From: Desulfuromonadales bacterium
GTDB taxonomy: Bacteria; Desulfobacterota; Desulfuromonadia; Geobacterales; Pseudopelobacteraceae
Reading direction: 5' to 3'
DNA: 20,514 bases
NCBI GenBank assembly: GCA_015688915.1
Contig: JAATGX010000041.1
Span: 1-20,514, forward strand
This document shows positions 6,900-14,122 of the stretch, piece by piece (position 1 is the stretch's first letter; each line of letters begins with the position of its first letter). The translations under genes and the position numbers were made by a program. The notes beneath the pieces are model-generated. The model ran no database searches, was not told where the DNA came from, and saw nothing but the letters and a program-made list of their open reading frames with translations.

Positions 6900-7103
6900 A
6901 TGCCCCCAATTATTGAACTCGTAGTTGTCGTTGTGGCGATGATCGGAGCGTTTTTTCTGGTATTCCTGCTGATGTTCCTCCTGGCGTTGTTCCTGGCCCC
7001 GATCGAACGTAGCCTCTCCAAAATGATCTGGGACATGAGCGCCCCGAAAAAGCGTCCCAGCAGCCAGCCAAGTTCATTCAAGGACTTCAGTACCAAGCAC
7101 TAA
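6900..7103 (+). CDS. Small single-pass membrane protein
   Basis: 67 aa, ATG 6900, with an AAAGGGAAG ribosome binding site 7-9 nt upstream. The first half is one long hydrophobic segment (about residues 4-34: LVVVVVAMIGAFF followed by many Leu/Phe). The second half is a short polar tail (SAPKKRPSSQPSS..). It has no known domain, cysteine pattern or signal cleavage site. It diverges from the membrane sensor-like gene and converges with thiC. The composition is clearly protein-like, and I think the gene is real, but the function is unknown. Confidence 0.6.
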   Translation: MPPIIELVVVVVAMIGAFFLVFLLMFLLALFLAPIERSLSKMIWDMSAPKKRPSSQPSSFKDFSTKH

Positions 7104-7160
7104 GTGGCAACCGGGGAACGGAAAAAGCATATTCCACTCCCCCCAGTCACCAGTGTCCAA
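7104..7160. repeat. Degenerate C/G-rich inverted repeat between convergent genes
   Basis: GGCAACCGGGG near 7106-7116 imperfectly opposes CCCCAGTCACCAG near 7143-7155, with several mismatches or G-T pairs. The arms resemble the GGGACCGGGGAC element inside the gene at 13107. A decayed copy or a bidirectional terminator are both possible. Confidence 0.3.
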
Positions 7161-7162
7161 TC

Positions 7163-8449
7163 CTACCGTTTCATCGCCTCATCCATCACCTTATACGCGC
7201 AGAACTCGCCGCACATGGTACAGGCCCCATGGTCGGAAACCGGCGAATCCGCCCTGAACTGGCGGGCCTTGTCCGGGTCCAGCGCCAAGGCGAACTGACC
7301 CTCCCAATCCAGTTTTTTCCTGCATTTTGCCATGGCGATATCCTGTGCTATGGCGCCCTTGACCCCCTTGGCGATATCCGCCGCATGGGCCGCGATGCGC
7401 GAGGCGATCACGCCGTCGCGCACGTCCTGCACATCCGGCAGGCGCAGGTGTTCGCTGGGGGTGACGTAGCAGAGGAAGTCGGCCCCGGCGGCGGCGGCGA
7501 TGGCCCCGCCGATGGCGCAGGTGATATGGTCGTAACCGGGCGCGATGTCGGTCACCAGCGGCCCCAGGACGTAGAACGGGGCGCCGTGGCACAGGCGCTT
7601 CTGGAGCAGGATGTTGGCTTGGATCTGGTGGAGCGGCACGTGGCCCGGCCCCTCGATCATCACCTGCACACCGGCGTCCTGGGCCCGCTGGGTCAGTTCA
7701 CCCAGGATGATCAGTTCGTGGATCTGGGCCCGGTCGGTGGCGTCGGCCAGACAGCCGGGGCGGAAGCCGTCACCCAGCGACAGGGTCATGTCGTACTCTT
7801 TCGTGATCTCCAGCAGCTTGTCGAAATGTTCGTACAGCGGGTTTTCCTGGTTGTTGTAGCTCATCCATTCGATGGTGAAGGCCCCGCCGCGGGACACCAC
7901 GTCCATCAGCCGCCCCTCGTTTTTCATCCGCTCCACCGTGGAACGGGTCACGCCGCAATGCACGGTGATGAAGTCCACCCCGTCCTCGGCGTGCTTGATG
8001 ATACCGGCAAAGATGTCGTCCACCGTCATGTCCACAATGGCCTTTTTCTTGACCCTGACCGCATCCAGGGCCGCCTGGTACAACGGTACGGAGCCCACGC
8101 AGGCGCTGGTTTCGGCAATGACCGCCCGGCGGATCTCATCCACCGGGCCGCCGGTGGAGAGATCCATGATGGCGTCGGCGCCATACTTGACGGCGGTGCG
8201 GGCCTTTTCAAGTTCCTTCTCCATGTCGGTATCGTCGGAGGACGAGCCTATATTGGCGTTGATCTTGGTGCGCAGACCGGTCCCGACCGGCAGGGGAGTG
8301 CCGTTGGCATGCTTGACGTTATGGCAGATAACGATGGTTCCGGCGGCCAGGCCATCCCGGATGACTTCGGGCTCCACCCCTTCCGCGGCCGCCGCTACGT
8401 GCATCTGTTCGGTGATGGCGCCCCTGCGGGCGTATTCCAGTTGAGTCAT
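7163..8449 (-). CDS. thiC: Phosphomethylpyrimidine synthase ThiC
   Basis: 428 aa from ATG 8449, with AAAGGA upstream. It is the short bacterial/archaeal-type form without the N-terminal extension of the long ThiC. ThiC is a radical SAM enzyme that converts 5-aminoimidazole ribotide into HMP-P in the cytoplasm. Visible family features are NANIGSSSDD near residue 64, the DLSTGG segment, FITVHCGVT, MIEGPGHVPL (about residue 264), GPLVTDIAPGYDHI, and the C-terminal iron-sulphur motif CTMCGEFC, which has CxxCxxxC spacing. It is the second gene of the thi operon, 33 bp after thiED, and should share control by the TPP riboswitch. Its substrate AIR comes from the purine pathway, of which purH, purD and purE lie downstream. 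Confidence 0.97.
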   Translation of the reverse strand: MTQLEYARRGAITEQMHVAAAAEGVEPEVIRDGLAAGTIVICHNVKHANGTPLPVGTGLRTKINANIGSSSDDTDMEKELEKARTAVKYGADAIMDLSTGGPVDEIRRAVIAETSACVGSVPLYQAALDAVRVKKKAIVDMTVDDIFAGIIKHAEDGVDFITVHCGVTRSTVERMKNEGRLMDVVSRGGAFTIEWMSYNNQENPLYEHFDKLLEITKEYDMTLSLGDGFRPGCLADATDRAQIHELIILGELTQRAQDAGVQVMIEGPGHVPLHQIQANILLQKRLCHGAPFYVLGPLVTDIAPGYDHITCAIGGAIAAAAGADFLCYVTPSEHLRLPDVQDVRDGVIASRIAAHAADIAKGVKGAIAQDIAMAKCRKKLDWEGQFALALDPDKARQFRADSPVSDHGACTMCGEFCAYKVMDEAMKR

Positions 8450-8482
8450 GGTGTACTGTTTCCTTTTATCGGGATGATCGGG

Positions 8483-9976
8483 TTATTCTTTGTCAGGCCC
8501 CTGGTGGCGCATGGTTTCCTGCGCCGCCAGGAAGTGGTTCACCGGGCTGTGTCCTTTTCCCAGCGGCCGGGCCAGCCGGATGGCCGCGGTGATGAATTTC
8601 TTCCCCTTCTCCACGGCGCACCGCAATGGTTCTCCCTGGGCCAGGAAGGTGGCTATGGCCGAGGCGCAGGAGCATCCTGTGCCGTGAGTGTTGCAGGTGA
8701 AGACCCGTTCAGCGCTGAAGGTGTGCCATTCGCTCCCGTCGTAGAGGATATCGCTTGACAACCTGCCGGCAAGGTGCCCCCCCTTGAGGAGCACATTGGC
8801 CGCCCCCAGGGCATGCAGCTCGCGGGCAGCTTCTTTCATCTCCTCCTCGGAGCGTACCGGCCGCCCCAACAGCCGTTCCGCCTCGGGGACGTTGGGGGTC
8901 AGCAGATACGCCTGGGGCAGGAGCTGTTCACGGAAGATGTGAATTGCATCACGATCCATCAGCGCGGCGCCCCCTTTGGCAATTATGACCGGATCGATAA
9001 CCAGCGGGATGATGGCCTTCCGCTCATTCAGCCATTCCGCCAGGGCCGAGATGATGGCCGGGGTATGGAGCATGCCGGTCTTGATCACATCCACCGGGAT
9101 GTCGCTCAACACCGTGTCCAACTGGTCGATGACAAAGGAAGGGGGCAGGCCGTGAATGGATGAGACACCCCGCGTATTCTGGGCGGTCAGGGCGGTCAGC
9201 ACGCTGGCGGCATAGCTCCCCAGCAGCGTGATCGTCTTTATGTCGGCCTGGATGCCGGCCCCGCCTCCCGAATCGCTGCCGGCTATGGACAGTACCGAGC
9301 CGCGCGGGAACGGGCGGTTACGGTTGAAAAGCAGCTTCAGTTCCATTGCCGCCCTGTCGGGGCGCGGGCAGGAGAGTACCGAAGAGATTACCGCCACCGC
9401 GTCGGCACCGGCATCGATGACCCGGCAGGCATTGCCGGTGGTGATCCCCCCGATGGCGACGACCGGGATGCGTATCCGGTCACGGATGGCCGCCAGCCCC
9501 GATGTCCCCGGAATATGGGTGACGACCTTGCTGGCGGTCGGATACATGGCGCCGAAGCCGATGTAGTCGGCCCCATCCTGTTCGGCCTGAATGGCTTCGT
9601 CCAGGTTGTGGGTCGATTTGCCGATGATCTTGCCCGGCCCCAGGAGTTCCCGTGCCGCGACAACGCCGCCGTCGTCCTGCCCCAGGTGGACGCCATCGGC
9701 ATCCAATTCCCGGGCAAGCGACATGTCGTCATTGACGATAAGGGATGCGCCGAAACTCCGGCAGAGCTGTTTCAGCTCGCCCCCCTCGGCCAGACAGGCC
9801 TCACGCGGCTTTCCCTTGGCACGGTACTGCACCGCCGAAACCCCGCCGGCAAGGGCCGCCCGCACCCGCTCCATCAGGTTGTCGCCCTGGTCGGTGATCA
9901 GGTAGACCCCGGCGATGGCGGGCTGTGCGGCCACCTTGTTGACGACGAGACGGAATGGTCTGCTGCAATCGCTCAT
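8483..9976 (-). CDS. thiED: Bifunctional thiamin-phosphate synthase / HMP(-P) kinase (ThiE-ThiD fusion)
   Basis: 497 aa from ATG 9976, which has AGGA about 10 nt upstream. The in-frame ATG at 10018 falls inside the riboswitch terminator loop and is rejected. The N-terminal half is ThiE: VYLITDQ, SAVQYRAKGK, LIVNDDMSLARE, DGVHLGQDD, YIGFGAMYPTASK, VVAIGGIT and DAVAVISSV (about residues 23-200). The C-terminal half is ThiD: VLSIAGSDSGGGAGIQADIK, VIKTGMLHT, LVIDPVIIAKGG, LTPNVPEAE, VLLKGGH and the anion hole NTHGTGCSCASAI (about residues 230-460). One protein thus phosphorylates HMP and HMP-P and couples HMP-PP to the thiazole phosphate. The fusion order E-D is known in Geobacter-type bacteria. 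It is the first gene after the riboswitch. Confidence 0.95.
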   Translation of the reverse strand: MSDCSRPFRLVVNKVAAQPAIAGVYLITDQGDNLMERVRAALAGGVSAVQYRAKGKPREACLAEGGELKQLCRSFGASLIVNDDMSLARELDADGVHLGQDDGGVVAARELLGPGKIIGKSTHNLDEAIQAEQDGADYIGFGAMYPTASKVVTHIPGTSGLAAIRDRIRIPVVAIGGITTGNACRVIDAGADAVAVISSVLSCPRPDRAAMELKLLFNRNRPFPRGSVLSIAGSDSGGGAGIQADIKTITLLGSYAASVLTALTAQNTRGVSSIHGLPPSFVIDQLDTVLSDIPVDVIKTGMLHTPAIISALAEWLNERKAIIPLVIDPVIIAKGGAALMDRDAIHIFREQLLPQAYLLTPNVPEAERLLGRPVRSEEEMKEAARELHALGAANVLLKGGHLAGRLSSDILYDGSEWHTFSAERVFTCNTHGTGCSCASAIATFLAQGEPLRCAVEKGKKFITAAIRLARPLGKGHSPVNHFLAAQETMRHQGPDKE

Positions 9977-9990
9977 TGGATGTGATCCTG

Positions 9991-10032
9991 AAAAATAAAC
10001 AGCCGCACTGATAGACATAGCTCAGGCGGCCG
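9991..10032 (-). terminator. Riboswitch expression-platform terminator
   Basis: On the minus strand CGGCCGCCTGA (10032-10022) pairs with TCAGTGCGGCTG (10011-10000), with one bulged T and one G-T pair, and is followed by TTTATTTTT (9999-9991). The 5' arm GCCGC could instead pair with GCGGC just after the aptamer (about 10056-10050), a plausible antiterminator when TPP is absent. Confidence 0.7.
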
Positions 10033-10049
10033 AAACGGGCACTACGACA

Positions 10050-10145
10050 TGAGCCGCTTTCCTACGCCGGTGTGAACCGGATCAGGTTCAAAGGGTCTGA
10101 TTCCGTGGAATCATCTCAGTTCGCCAGAACTCCCCCAGGGCCTTA
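10050..10145 (-). promoter_or_regulatory. TPP (thi-box) riboswitch aptamer
   Basis: Reading the minus strand from about 10145: CCCTGGGGGAGTTC, a TGGC loop, GAACTGAGA (thi-box CTGAGA at 10119-10114), an optional TGATTCC..GGAATCA hairpin, then ACCCTTTGAACCTGAT (10096-10081), a CCGG-closed hairpin, and CACACCGGCGTAGGAAA (10074-10058). This is the conserved thiamin pyrophosphate aptamer. It is placed directly before an intrinsic terminator and thiED-thiC, so TPP should switch off transcription of the operon. Confidence 0.96.
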
Positions 10146-10155
10146 CATCGCGTCT

Positions 10156-10184
10156 ACGGTACTGGAATTCCCCCACCCTGTCAA
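10156..10184 (-). promoter_or_regulatory. Promoter of the thiamin operon
   Basis: On the minus strand a perfect TTGACA (10184-10179), a 17-bp spacer and a poorer TACCGT (10161-10156) would start transcription near 10149, just before the riboswitch aptamer. The fit of spacing and position supports it. Confidence 0.5.
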
Positions 10185-10226
10185 TGTCTATGACGGTCGG
10201 CGGCACGAGGCCCGCCCCCCTTTCAC

Positions 10227-10255
10227 TTTACAGCCTCCACCGGACATGGTAATAA
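10227..10255 (+). promoter_or_regulatory. Possible promoter of alr
   Basis: TTTACA (10227-10232), a 17-bp spacer and TAATAA (10250-10255) lie about 58 bp before the alr start and point rightwards, diverging from the thi promoter. The -10 box is weak. Confidence 0.35.
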
Positions 10256-10312
10256 CCCCTGACACGACATATCCATGGCCTTTGATTCATACATAGAAGG
10301 AGCACAACGACT

Positions 10313-11446
10313 TTGTACGACAGTCGTCCCACATTCGCCGAAATCGATCTGAATGCCGTGCACCACAATTTCCAGGTCATCCGGACATCCATACCCCGCC
10401 GGTCCGAGATCCTGGCGGTGGTCAAGGCCGACGCCTACGGCCATGGCTTCATGGACATCAGCCGTGAACTGGAGGCGCTGGGGGTGAATGCCTTCGGCGT
10501 GGCCTTCCTGGCCGAGGGAATCCAGCTCCGCAAGAGTGGCATCGACACGCCGATCCTCCTCCTGGGCGGCGTTTATCCGGGCCAGGAACGCAAGTGCATC
10601 GGTTTCAACATCTCCACCATCGTCTTCAGCCTGGAGCAGGCCCAAACCCTCAACCACGCCGCGGGCAAGCTCTTCCGCAAGGCCCAGGTGCACCTCAAGA
10701 TCGATACCGGCATGGGCCGACTGGGGATTCAGTACAGCGATGCCCCCGCTTTTCTCACGGAATTGAAGAAACTGCCCCACATCATGCTGGAAGGGATCGT
10801 GTCGCACTTTGCCAGCGCCGATGAACTGGACGAGTCGGGCCAGTACTTCACCCGGCTCCAGGCGGAGCGGTTCACCTGGGTCCTGGCCGAAGCCAGGAAG
10901 AGCGGCTTCACCCCCCGTTACGTCCACATCGCCAACAGCGCCGCGGCCCTGCTCCGGGACGTGCCCGGCTGCAACCTGGTCAGGCCCGGCATCGCCCTCT
11001 ACGGCGCCATTCCGTCACCGGACTTCCAGGGCAAGCTCGACATCAAACCGGTCATGCGGCTGAAAAGCCGGATCGCCATGTTGAAATGGGTGGAACCGGG
11101 CACCACCATCAGCTATGCCCGCCGCTTCACCGCCACCGACAGGACCCTAGTCGCCAGCGTGCCCGTCGGTTATGCCGACGGCTATCCGCGCACCCTCACC
11201 AACCGGGGCGAGGCCTTGATCCGGGGAGCGCGGGCCAGGGTGGCGGGCACGGTCTGCATGGACTGGATCATGCTGGACGTCACCCATATCCCCGGCGTTG
11301 CGGTGGGTGACGAGGTGGTGCTGATGGGATCGGATGATGCGGGCAACTGCATCCACGCCGAGGAGTTGGCCGCCTGGGCCGGCACCATCCCCTACGAGAT
11401 CTTCTGCGGCATCAGCAAGCGTGTGCCGCGTGTCTACCTGAAATAA
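10313..11446 (+). CDS. alr: Alanine racemase
   Basis: 377 aa from a TTG at 10313 with AGAAGGAG about 10 nt upstream; there is no ATG or GTG that fits the N-terminus (YDSRPTFAEIDLNAVHHNF). The enzyme uses pyridoxal phosphate to interconvert L- and D-alanine for peptidoglycan. Visible features are the PLP lysine in AVVKADAYGHG (Lys38), HLKIDTGMGRLG (about residues 128-139), HIANSAAALL, VRPGIALYG, the catalytic Tyr in ISYARRF (Tyr268), VPVGYADGYPR and VCMDWIMLDVT. The length is normal. It is followed by a cluster of C/G-rich hairpins and then selD. Confidence 0.96.
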   Translation: MYDSRPTFAEIDLNAVHHNFQVIRTSIPRRSEILAVVKADAYGHGFMDISRELEALGVNAFGVAFLAEGIQLRKSGIDTPILLLGGVYPGQERKCIGFNISTIVFSLEQAQTLNHAAGKLFRKAQVHLKIDTGMGRLGIQYSDAPAFLTELKKLPHIMLEGIVSHFASADELDESGQYFTRLQAERFTWVLAEARKSGFTPRYVHIANSAAALLRDVPGCNLVRPGIALYGAIPSPDFQGKLDIKPVMRLKSRIAMLKWVEPGTTISYARRFTATDRTLVASVPVGYADGYPRTLTNRGEALIRGARARVAGTVCMDWIMLDVTHIPGVAVGDEVVLMGSDDAGNCIHAEELAAWAGTIPYEIFCGISKRVPRVYLK

Positions 11447-11447
11447 A

Positions 11448-11584
11448 CCTCCCCCCATATCCCCTTTTTATCAAGGGGGGAGAATTTCAGAAAGTCCCCC
11501 TTTAACAAAGGGGGATTTAGGGGGATTTGCCTTCGACTGCATAAGCCAAATCCCCCCTGTCCCCCCTTTTTCAAAGGGGGGAAA
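11448..11584 (+). repeat. C/G-rich palindromic repeat cluster between alr and selD
   Basis: The 160-bp gap holds three similar hairpins: CTCCCCCC (11449-11456) with its complement (11475-11482); CCCCCTTT-AAC-AAAGGGGG (11496-11514); and CCCCCCTTT-TTC-AAAGGGGGG (11561-11581). The second and third, with their GGGGGATTT and AAATCCCCCC flanks, also form one larger inverted repeat (about 11495-11529 against 11547-11584). This looks like REP/MITE-type repetitive DNA. The first hairpin could also act as the alr terminator, but no T tract follows it. Confidence 0.8.
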
Positions 11585-11607
11585 CTCTAAGCGGAGTAAT
11601 TGCCTCC

Positions 11608-12636
11608 ATGATCAAACTGACGCAGTTGGTAAAAGCCGCCGGTTGAGCCGCGAAACTGGGCCCCGAAGGCCTGGCGAAGGCCCTGGACGGGCTTTGGGCA
11701 TACCGCGACGCGAACCTGCTGGTGGGGCCGGAGACATCTGACGATGCCGGGGTCTACCGCATCGGGCCGGATTGCGCCCTGGTGGAGACGGCCGACATCG
11801 TCACCCCCCTGGTGGACGACCCGTTCACCTTTGGCCGTATCGCAGCCGCCAACGCGATCTCGGATGTCTACGCCATGGGGGGTCGGCCGGTGACCGCCAT
11901 GAACCTGGTCTTTTTCCCAGCCTGCTCCCTGCCGGGCGAGGTGCTGCGGGATATCCTGGCCGGCGGCCGGAGCATGCTGGATGAGGCCGGCGTCTGCCTG
12001 GTGGGGGGCCACACGGTGGAGGACGACGAACTGAAGTACGGCCTCAGCGTGACCGGCCTGGTAGACCCGAACGGGATCATCCGCAACTCGACCGCCCGGC
12101 CGGGCGACCTGCTGATCCTGACCAAGCCGCTGGGCACCGGGATCATCTCCACCGCCATCAAGGGCGAGTTGGCCCCTGTCGAGTCCATTGACGAGGCCGT
12201 AATCTGGATGACCACCCTCAACCGCGTTGCCGCCGACCTGATGCGGGAGTGCAACGCTGCCGCCGCCACCGACGTGACCGGCTTCGGCCTAATCGGACAC
12301 GCAAGCGAGATGGCCCGTGGCGCCGGCGTGACCATCCGCCTGGGGCTCGATGCCGTCCCGCTGATGACCGGCGTGAAGGAACTGATGGCCGACGGCATGG
12401 TGCCGGCGGGCTGTTATCGCAATCGCGACCACTACGCCCCGCTCGTTGCCGGAAAGGATGCCCTTGACGAAGCCCTTCTGCCGCTGTTCGACCCCCAGAC
12501 CTCCGGCGGCCTGCTGATCGCCCTGGCGCCCGGGGATGCACGCCGCTTTCTGGCCGAGGCGGACCGGCGCGCCATCTTCGCCCGAAAAATCGGCGAGGTG
12601 CTGCCCCCGCAATCATATTCCCTGGAAATCGCGTGA
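11608..12636 (+). CDS. selD: Selenide, water dikinase SelD, selenocysteine-containing
   Basis: 342 residues if the in-frame TGA at 11644-11646 is read as selenocysteine. ATG 11608 starts MIKLTQLVKAAG-U-AAKLGPEGLAK, with Sec13 and Lys16 matching the catalytic Cys17 and Lys20 spacing of E. coli SelD. An open frame beginning only at about 11647 would lose this catalytic segment. Further features are SDDAGVYRI, TADIVTPLVDDPFTFGRIAA, AISDVYAMGG, MLDEAGVCLVGGHT, DVTGFGLIGHASEMA and DPQTSGGLLIAL. SelD makes selenophosphate from selenide and ATP for selenocysteine or selenouridine synthesis. The ribosome binding site GCGGAG is about 12 nt upstream. The stop overlaps the next gene (TGATG). Confidence 0.95.
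11647..11690 (+). promoter_or_regulatory. Candidate bacterial SECIS hairpin of selD
   Basis: Starting 21 nt after the TGA, GGCCT (11668-11672) pairs with AGGCC (11678-11682) around a GGCGA loop; a few outer pairs may extend it. The position and the G-rich small loop suit a bSECIS element recognised by SelB, but the fold was judged by eye. Confidence 0.5.
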
Positions 12637-13922
12637 TGCCCAACTACGCCCTTGCCATTGACCTCGGCACCACCACCCTGGCCGCCTCGCTGATCGATAC
12701 CGCCAGTGGCAAGCGGCTGGCCATGACCGGCGGCATGAACCCCCAACGGCGCTTTGGCGCCGATGTGGTTGCGCGCCTGGATGCGGCCGTGAGCTCGGAG
12801 GAGACGCTTCTCCAGATGTCGGCCCTGGTTCGCACCGAACTGCGGCGTCTGGCCCATTGCCTGTGCGAACAGACCGGCATCTCCTGGGAAAACGTACACC
12901 AGTTCGCCATTGCCGGCAATCCGGCCATGCAGCACCTCCTGCTGGGCCTTCCGGTCACATCCCTGGCCTTCCCCCCCTTCCGGCCGCTGTTCACCGGCGG
13001 CAAGCGGGTAACGGCAGCGGAACTGGGGTGGGACGGCCCGGCCGAGGGCTACGTTTTCCCCATGCCCGGCGGTTTCGTGGGAGGCGATACGGTGGCGTTT
13101 GTCTATGGGACCGGGGACCGGGGACCAGGGACGGGAACAAGCCTTTACCAATCCCCAATCCCCAGTCCCCGGTCCCTGTTTCTGGACATGGGAACCAACG
13201 GCGAGATGGCCCTGGCCACGGACGATAGCATTTGGGCAACCTCGGCCGCCGCCGGTCCCGCCTTTGAGGGGGGCAACCTGACTTGCGGCATGGCGGCACT
13301 GACCGGGGCGATCAGTTCCGTACGCATCGAGGGCGAGCGGGTGAAACTGGCGGTGATCGGCAACGCCGAGCCGGTCGGTCTCTGCGGTTCAGGGGCCATC
13401 GAGGCGGTCAGCGAGCTGCTGCGGCACGGCATCATCGAGCCGAACGGCAGACTGCGTGCAAGCGGCGAGATCCCCTCGAATCTGGCCGCACGGGTGACCG
13501 ATCACCGGGGCGAAAACGCCTTTGTGCTCCACCGGGACGCCCGGCGACTGCTGCCGCTCACCCAGGGGGATATCCGCCAGGTCCAGCTTGCCAAGGCCGC
13601 GATCCGGGCCGGCATGGAGGTCCTGGCCGAACGGTCGCGTATACGTCTTCAGGCCTTGCATGAGGTGGTTCTGACAGGATCGTTCGGGGCGGTTTTACGG
13701 CAAGAATGGCTCAAAACCATTGGAGTTTTCGATCAAGGCATGGTACAAATTTCACGTTTCACCCCCGAAGGGGCGCTGGCCGGTGCCGAACGCGCCTTGG
13801 CGGCCGGCGATGGCTTCGACTCCGTGGAGCGCCTGGGAGAGCGCTTCCGGGTGGTGCCCCTTTCCGGTACACCGTTGTTCGAGAAGCTGTTTATGACGAA
13901 CATCGACTTCCCGCACCCATAA
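12636..13922 (+). CDS. RACo-like ASKHA-domain ATPase (DUF4445) without ferredoxin domain
   Basis: 428 aa from ATG 12636, which overlaps the selD stop (TGATG); a GTG three bases earlier is equivalent. ASKHA features are the phosphate-1 motif LAIDLGTTTLAASLID (about residues 7-22), the family signature AIAGNPAMQHLLLG (about 89-102), phosphate-2 LFLDMGTNGEMALAT (about 182-196), TSAAAGPAFEGG, GLCGSGAIEAVSELL and VLTGSFGAVL. The fold matches the C-terminal part of reductive activators of corrinoid proteins, which use ATP to reactivate Co(II) corrinoids. The N-terminal 2Fe-2S ferredoxin domain of those proteins is absent. Residues about 158-180 are encoded by an inserted palindromic repeat (13107-13176). 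The partner of this protein is unknown. Confidence 0.8.
   Translation: MPNYALAIDLGTTTLAASLIDTASGKRLAMTGGMNPQRRFGADVVARLDAAVSSEETLLQMSALVRTELRRLAHCLCEQTGISWENVHQFAIAGNPAMQHLLLGLPVTSLAFPPFRPLFTGGKRVTAAELGWDGPAEGYVFPMPGGFVGGDTVAFVYGTGDRGPGTGTSLYQSPIPSPRSLFLDMGTNGEMALATDDSIWATSAAAGPAFEGGNLTCGMAALTGAISSVRIEGERVKLAVIGNAEPVGLCGSGAIEAVSELLRHGIIEPNGRLRASGEIPSNLAARVTDHRGENAFVLHRDARRLLPLTQGDIRQVQLAKAAIRAGMEVLAERSRIRLQALHEVVLTGSFGAVLRQEWLKTIGVFDQGMVQISRFTPEGALAGAERALAAGDGFDSVERLGERFRVVPLSGTPLFEKLFMTNIDFPHP
13107..13176 (+). repeat. Palindromic repeat element inside a coding region
   Basis: GGGACCGGGGAC (13107-13118) is perfectly complementary to GTCCCCGGTCCC (13165-13176). The arms are extended by imperfect repeats of GGGGACC and of CAATCCCCAATCCCCAGTCC. 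It interrupts a conserved stretch of the ASKHA gene between VGGDTVAFV and LFLDMGTNGE, in frame and without a stop. Confidence 0.8.
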
Positions 13923-13942
13923 ACCGAAACCAGGAACCGATT

Positions 13943-14066
13943 CCGCCACAGAGACACGGAAAAAACCTTGAGAAGGGTTGTCATCAAGGGAAATCTTTTT
14001 GCCGTTTGAACCTTGCCTTTTGATATGTGATTTTCTCTGTGTCTCCGTGCCTCCGTGGCAGATTTT
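13943..14066 (+). repeat. Palindromic repeat copy A (upstream of purH)
   Basis: The left end CCGCCACAGAGACACGG (about 13943-13959) is inverted at the right end as CTCTGTGTCTCCGTGCCTCCGTGGCAGATTTT (ending 14066; the right arm carries about nine extra bases). The 70-80 bp between the arms has no gene. The same terminal sequence occurs in copy B after purH. No recognisable promoter is seen between the ASKHA gene and purH apart from this element. Confidence 0.8.
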
Positions 14067-14122
14067 GTCGTAGTGCTCGTTTATTCGTAACCACAAACAA
14101 ACAGAGAAGGAGTTGGCACGAA

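Noticed and set aside
7229..8758. 509-aa open frame on the plus strand
   Set aside because: It is the antisense shadow of thiC and the end of thiED, which have full family motifs. The frame has no ribosome binding site and no recognisable domain.
11448..13176. Possible CRISPR array from repeated C/G-rich units
   Set aside because: The units are inverted and unequally spaced, there are no constant spacers, and no cas gene is near.
14027..14122. Upstream extension of purH
   Set aside because: It lies in the repeat element and lacks a ribosome binding site, whereas ATG 14123 has GAAGGAG at a suitable distance and matches the family N-terminus.
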